A program made the position numbers and the translations under genes. Of a stretch of 64,000 bases of DNA, positions 59,370 to 64,000 are shown piece by piece. Each line of letters opens with the position of its first letter. Position 1 is the stretch's first letter. Source of the stretch: Tetrastigma voinierianum (taxonomy: Eukaryota > Streptophyta > Magnoliopsida > Vitales > Vitaceae); contig JAEQBH010002431.1 of assembly GCA_016808115.1 (NCBI GenBank), positions 62,001 to 126,000 of the forward strand. Reading direction: 5' to 3'. A model generated the notes under the pieces. It had not been told where the DNA came from, ran no database searches, and saw nothing but the letters and a program-made list of their open reading frames with translations.

Positions 59370-59900
59370 ATGGCTAGTAGAGGGCGAGAACAGAGAATCA
59401 TCCACCCGGCACCGACAAAAGCAACAAACCATGTTTCGATCACACTACCAGGTCACAGAAAGGGCATACAACAATGCCATGAGCAACAAAGTAGATATAC
59501 AGACAGTAGATCCCAGTAAACTCTGAGGCTGAAGTATGATCATCCTCCCAATATTCACAGGTAAAAGATTCCACAGGATCAACAATGTTCATGACTGGAG
59601 AAGGTAAGCTGGAGGCTACAGAGCAATACTCACTGAATATGATTTAGATTAATGTTCTGGTTGAGAACGAAGCTTCAACAGGTGAGCAAGAATCTCTGCA
59701 GAATCATAGAGAGCCTTGTACGCGAGCCTCTCCTCTAGGGATTAGGCGATAATAGATGATATACCGAGGTTATGGTAGTCGGAGTATCCTGACTTGACTC
59801 ACACCGATCATGGACATGCCACTGAGTTTTGATGCCATCCCGGGATGACTGAATGGCGCCATAGCGTTGTTTAACAATGCGGAGCAGAGAGCACTGCTTC
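59370..59900 (+). pseudogene. Gag start and protease remnant of element 2
   Basis: ATG at 59370 opens MASRGREQRIIHPAPTKATN, typical of the first residues of plant Ty3/gypsy gag, and is preceded by an AG acceptor-like CAG. The frame ends at about 59520. The gag body and zinc knuckles are not recognised. By about 59810-59900 the sequence already resembles the protease segment DMPLSFDAI..TEW, so most of gag is deleted. Distance from gag start to RT is only about 0.7 kb, against 2 kb or more in complete elements. Confidence 0.7.
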
Positions 59901-60029
59901 ACGCAGGACTGTGAGTCGGTGGTATCGGCGTAACAAGGCCTACACTACCTGCATCAGATAATGAGTCCAGTGTCGTGACGTAAGCATGGCCTAAGCAATG
60001 AGCCTTAATTCTAGGAGGACGAGGTGAGA

Positions 60030-60698
60030 CAAGACTTAGATCTACCTCGAGTGGTTTGCGAGTAATCGAATATTTTTCCAAATGAGCTACCTGGACTACC
60101 TCCACATAGGATGTAGACTTTGTGACGAAGTTACACCCCGTACTTTAACCATCTCTATGATTCCGCAAAGGCACCGCCGAGTCGGTGAGGAACTCGTAGT
60201 CCAAATACAGGATCTATCGACAAGGGGTTTATTAGACCGCCACCATCATGGGGCGCTTGCCGACATGGTATGAAGGATGATCCTTCACGCGGTAATGAAT
60301 TAGAAAATCAACAGGTTAATGGGTTAATCGCACTATCGGCCTGTGTGATCACATTGCCTGATCGCTTAAGAGTGAGCCGAGTCACTCCCGCATGGGATCT
60401 TCACCGGCCGTCATCACCGAGGATTGTGAATACAGATATCCCTAAGACAATGCCAGACGGCGGCACTTTCGGCCAACGTGATGCCTCGGATCATCAATGC
60501 GCCAACGGCATCGCGATTCCGGCGCATAGATGTTCAACCATTGATCACGTTGTCGTCTCTGACATGATTCTGATCACCTGCGAGTTTTATGTTTTGGTAT
60601 CACTTGAGGATTATTTTAATGTTCACAGAGATCATCAACACTAAAACAGAAGATGCTAGTTTGTCACTGAGGTGAGACTGTATCACATGTCATCAGAG
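60030..60698 (+). pseudogene. RT domain of element 2, first part
   Basis: Frame pieces in order: FPNELPGLPPHR (60076-60111), DKGFIRPPPSWGA (about 60219-60255), TDIPKT (about 60434), a GHYEFLVMPFG-like region altered by shifts (about 60460-60520), VVVSDMILI at about 60549-60575 where FIDDIL is expected, and TEVRLYHMSSE (60666-60698). The second active-site Asp is replaced by Met. The longest frame is 60270-60644. The domain is cut at 60698 by LTR F, with the next conserved residues at 62735. Confidence 0.85.
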
Positions 60699-62734
60699 TG
60701 TCACTGCAGGATCTCAAAACCCAAACCGCGATCAACCGCCAATCGCTGAATATCGAATGCTGCATCCAGATTTTTCGACAAAATCCACAGCCCTCGAAAT
60801 GGAGTTTCACCAAATATAAAACTAGAGAACCTCGTGATTCACTGGTCTCAACCAATAATATATAAAGATATAGATCCAAGACGCCACTCGGGGCCTGACT
60901 GAACTAGTATTTCACATAATGATATTCAAACTGGTATCCAATAGTTTCAAGAGTTAATATTTTTATTTCTAAACAATACATAGTATACAAAATTTAAAGA
61001 AATTCTAATATTACGTATTTAATATCAAAGCCAATAATCCCGCTTTTTCTTCTAAACTCGCCTGGGATGTTTGCCTTCCTCACGCTTTTCCCAGACCTGC
61101 AAAGGGATCCACACAAGAATGTGCCCAGAGAATCGCCCATGGCTATCACCACCTATGCAGTGGTGAATGTTCAACAACAATATCAAGAAAAAATGATCCT
61201 ACTGAATGGTCGCCCATCACTCGATCCCGAAGTCCTCACCAATTTCACACTCGCTGGGGTTTCAGAGTGGAAATTACGGCTTCATTCAGCAACCTCATGA
61301 ATATATATCAATCTGGGCCGCTCCGACGATTGATATATAGTATCCGCTTGTTTGTGGATCACCGATGAAATATTTCCAATCACATCCGACGATTGATATT
61401 ATTTTGTTCGTGGACTACCCTCCGATGAATGTATATCAACTCGGCCGCCCACGCTGAGATATTATTTAGCTTGAATCACCTCCATCATATCATTTTAGAC
61501 TACCTCCAATCTCAAATTTTTACGGTTGTGACAACTTCAAACTTTTTCTCGAGATCATTCCCATGCACCTCACCTAAAAACTTAGGTGTCCCAAAGGCAT
61601 ATGGAATGCATGTATGCTAGTTCCAATAAGGTCAAACCCATGATGTAAATATATATATATGAATATGAGTTTATAATAAAATTATATCATATAATATGTT
61701 ATATGAATTATATCAAACATCAAAATTAGCTCACTTTAATAATAATGAAACAAACACGCTAATTTACTGAATTATCAATCAACACATATTTACCACAAAA
61801 TATATTTTAGAATATGTTCTTAAATAGTGAAAACCCTGCTACTATTCCCAAAAGATCACAAATCAATCTAGTCTACTAGGTGAACCTGAATTCCACGCTA
61901 TTCCCTGCCTAAATTTAATCAATACACCCATCAACACACAAATACATGATTTCACTCAGAATCAACAGAGCAACACCGCTGGCTCATTTTTCTCCAAAAA
62001 TTTTGATAAATTCGTCCCGTTTGGATCACTAAACAATCTTCAATGGTCAAACGAATCAAAACATCAATAAAACACTTAAAATAGAATAAAATCCGTTAGG
62101 AGAAACCTCACCTCAAGGAGTTTGAAGAAACCCTAAATTCCAAAATTCAACGCACTCCCTCCGAAAGCATTCTTCTTGTCCCGGTTCATTGACGTCATCT
62201 TATCTTCAGATAGAGAGCCAGATTCTCTCTCTACTTAAAATCACTTCAAGTCGCCATCGATCTTCTCGCTTTTTCTCGCTAACGCTGCTTTATTTACTTT
62301 GACTTAGAGAAGAAGTCAACGTTCGGTCCTTTCACATCCCTTAATCCATTTGAATAATGAATTTTTCCTTCTTCCGGTTTGATATTCTGCACTCATCTCT
62401 ATAAATTCATTTCCATCATTTCATTTATACCACTTATGGTAAGAGCATACGCTATGAGGGGCCTTCGCTACCTGGCACCGCCACGCAGACTAAACGCTGA
62501 TGCCCTCAAAACGCGCCGGATCTGAATCGTTCCAACAAATTGCTAAATTTTACTATGCTAACTAGATTTTCGCGAGACGATTCCAACTGCACAATCCCAA
62601 GCCATCATCCAGAGGTTCAGGATTTCATCATCCGAGGTCTAGAGAATTAATTACATACTTTTAACCGTAATTATAATTTTATAATCAAAATTACTGATTT
62701 TGCCCTCATTCCGTAAATTGGAATTTGCCCATAA
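60699..62734 (-). mobile_element. Solo LTR F (TGTAAGACCC family), reversed, inside the RT of element 2
   Basis: This is the reverse complement of the LTR E type. The left edge TGTCACTGCAGG matches the reversed family end, CCAATAGTTTCAAGAGTTAA at 60939-60958 matches reversed LTR E, the palindromic block is at 61290-61510, and the right end has GCCCTCATTCCGTAAATTGG (the reversed family start). Its outermost right bases are decayed (CCCATAAG). About 2.04 kb. No clean target duplication was read. Confidence 0.85.
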
Positions 62735-64000
62735 GTCGACCTAGAGAAGGTCAGAGGCAGTTTTGGTTTGAGAGATCGAATGTCAATCTTCAGATACGTA
62801 GTTTCGATCACGTGACACGCAGACACAAGAATGGGTCGGGGTTGTCCATTCAGATGTGATCGTAGGACTCTCGCCACTGGACATGGACTTCATGGTCGAC
62901 AGCCTTGACCATGTATAGAGGTCGAGATACTTGAACACCTGAACACGCGCGTTTAACAAGAGGTGAGCGATCGCCTTTCTCCTAGCTTCTGGGGAAGAGG
63001 CGTGAAACTCGTCACACTAGTTTTGACTAAGCCGGATTTGAAAGGTAATGAGTGACTGGATTTCCCTGGCAGAGGATCCTAAGACTGGGACAATACGTCC
63101 CAAGCACGCAGAGAGCAGAGAGTATACAAGCCATTCCTCCACACCCAGTAAGGGTTGTGAGGAACTAGTTTCGCCGGTGTTATACAAGCACTTCCAATAA
63201 CAGACAGCTGCAGCCGAGCGGGTTAGTCGTGACATATCATGGTTACGCAGCCAGGCAGTGGACCTTAGGTGGTAGACGATCAAGCTGTTGATGCCTGTTT
63301 GAGCACGGATGAGTCGATGTGCCACTCCAAGTTGTCGGCACTGAGACTCAGCCGTTGTCATAACGAAAAGACATCGGATTCATTAGAGGTTAAGGCCTTT
63401 AGGAGAAGCCGTGAATAGATGTTCTTCCCTAGGATGTAGGGTGAGTGACTGATAGGGTATGAGTGAGAAATCTCATATTCTACCATGGTGGACCCCGGTT
63501 TTGCCTTGATCAAGTGTCGTGAAGATGGAATTATTACGTCAGCAAGGCAATAAAGAACATCATGTCGAGCCTGACAGGTGCACCTGCATGGCATTCACCG
63601 CTTTGGTGAGTGTGGGTCGAGCTCGGGCTTTTGTGACTAAGTCCAATGAAGACTCATAGTTGAATCAGGAAAAGTAAGAGGCTCGAAGTGTAAGCCAAAG
63701 AGTTATATAATCAGATGAAAACACACCTACGCTTTATCACGTGATCGAGAAGCCGAAAGGGATGTGAGCTCAGGGTGACTCGAGGTTCGATACCCGCCGA
63801 AATCGCATCGCGTCATTGAAATGGCAAGGGCTCTAGAATATTGATAAGGGATGGTATGACTGGTTGATGCCCACTGGATTGTCGATGATTGTGACTCTCG
63901 AGAGGTTAGCTGCTACACACCAAGCAAGGCTGTGTGTAGGCTACGTATGTACGGATTACATACGGTGTTGAGGGCATGTTGCAAACATGTGTCCCGGATC
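62735..64000 (+). pseudogene. Continuation of element 2 pol (RT end onward), truncated by the window
   Basis: VDLEKVR at 62735-62755 resumes the RT exactly where TEVRLYHMSSE stopped, followed by an MSIF phrase (about 62777) as in the region after the RT fingers and palm. Beyond about 62850 frames break so often that RNase H and integrase could not be identified with confidence. A possible LRACC phrase at about 63968-63985 might be integrase. ORFs at 63017-63361 and 63358-63594 (minus) have no recognised content. Confidence 0.6.

Overview
The window is plant nuclear DNA, most likely from a woody eudicot of the rosid type. It is AT-rich between insertions and full of Ty3/gypsy LTR retrotransposon remains with long (2-3 kb) LTRs and initiator-tRNA-Met primer sites. 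It also carries a hAT-type transposon, MITE-like inverted repeats, microsatellites and fragments of recognisable plant genes (a receptor-like protein with leucine-rich repeats, and ribosomal protein L7). I see no intact protein-coding gene. Almost every long open frame is a degraded retrotransposon piece, low-complexity sequence, or the shadow of one. The species assignment is an inference only.

Layout. 1-2085: degraded gag-like coding region (+), followed by a two-tier tandem repeat (2270-2895). 3613 to about 6650: one LTR-like unit starting TGTAATGACCC, containing a 100-bp AT microsatellite and a ~52-bp tandem array. 7644-9749: a non-autonomous hAT-like element with terminal inverted repeats, an 8-bp target duplication and an exon-like insert. 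10049-10168: ribosomal protein L7 fragment. 12467-12663: MITE-like element. 15972-21660: LRR receptor-like protein pseudogene, split by a double-nested LTR insertion (16642-20371, itself hit at 18253-20227). 21661-28058: AT-rich DNA with a strong hairpin at 23137-23255. 28059-30143: another LTR of the same TGTAAGACCC family. 31476-37216: solo LTR of a second family, with an LTR of a third family (32543-35377) inside it. 37217-42513: mixed repeats. 42514-54969: a near-complete but frame-broken chromovirus-type Ty3/gypsy element on the minus strand (LTR, chromodomain, integrase, RNase H, RT, protease, gag, PBS, LTR), whose 5' LTR was later hit by a family-2 LTR. 55471-64000: a second Ty3/gypsy element on the plus strand (LTR, PBS, leader, gag start, protease, RT). 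Its RT is cut by a solo LTR of its own family in the opposite direction, and it runs off the window.

What it adds up to. The window records successive retrotransposon insertions. At least four nesting events can be read directly (LTR K in LTR J in the LRR gene; LTR I in LTR A; LTR M in LTR C; LTR F in the RT of element 2). Several are supported by target-site duplications: CATGT for K, ATTAT for M, AGGG for I, and CTTATTA for the hAT element. No host operon, defence locus or new multi-gene system is visible. The most unusual signals are structural: hairpins and tandem palindromes conserved inside the LTRs, the two-tier tandem array, and the exon carried inside the hAT element. Coding frames in the elements are broken so often that either long decay or poor base accuracy in methylated repeat DNA must be considered.
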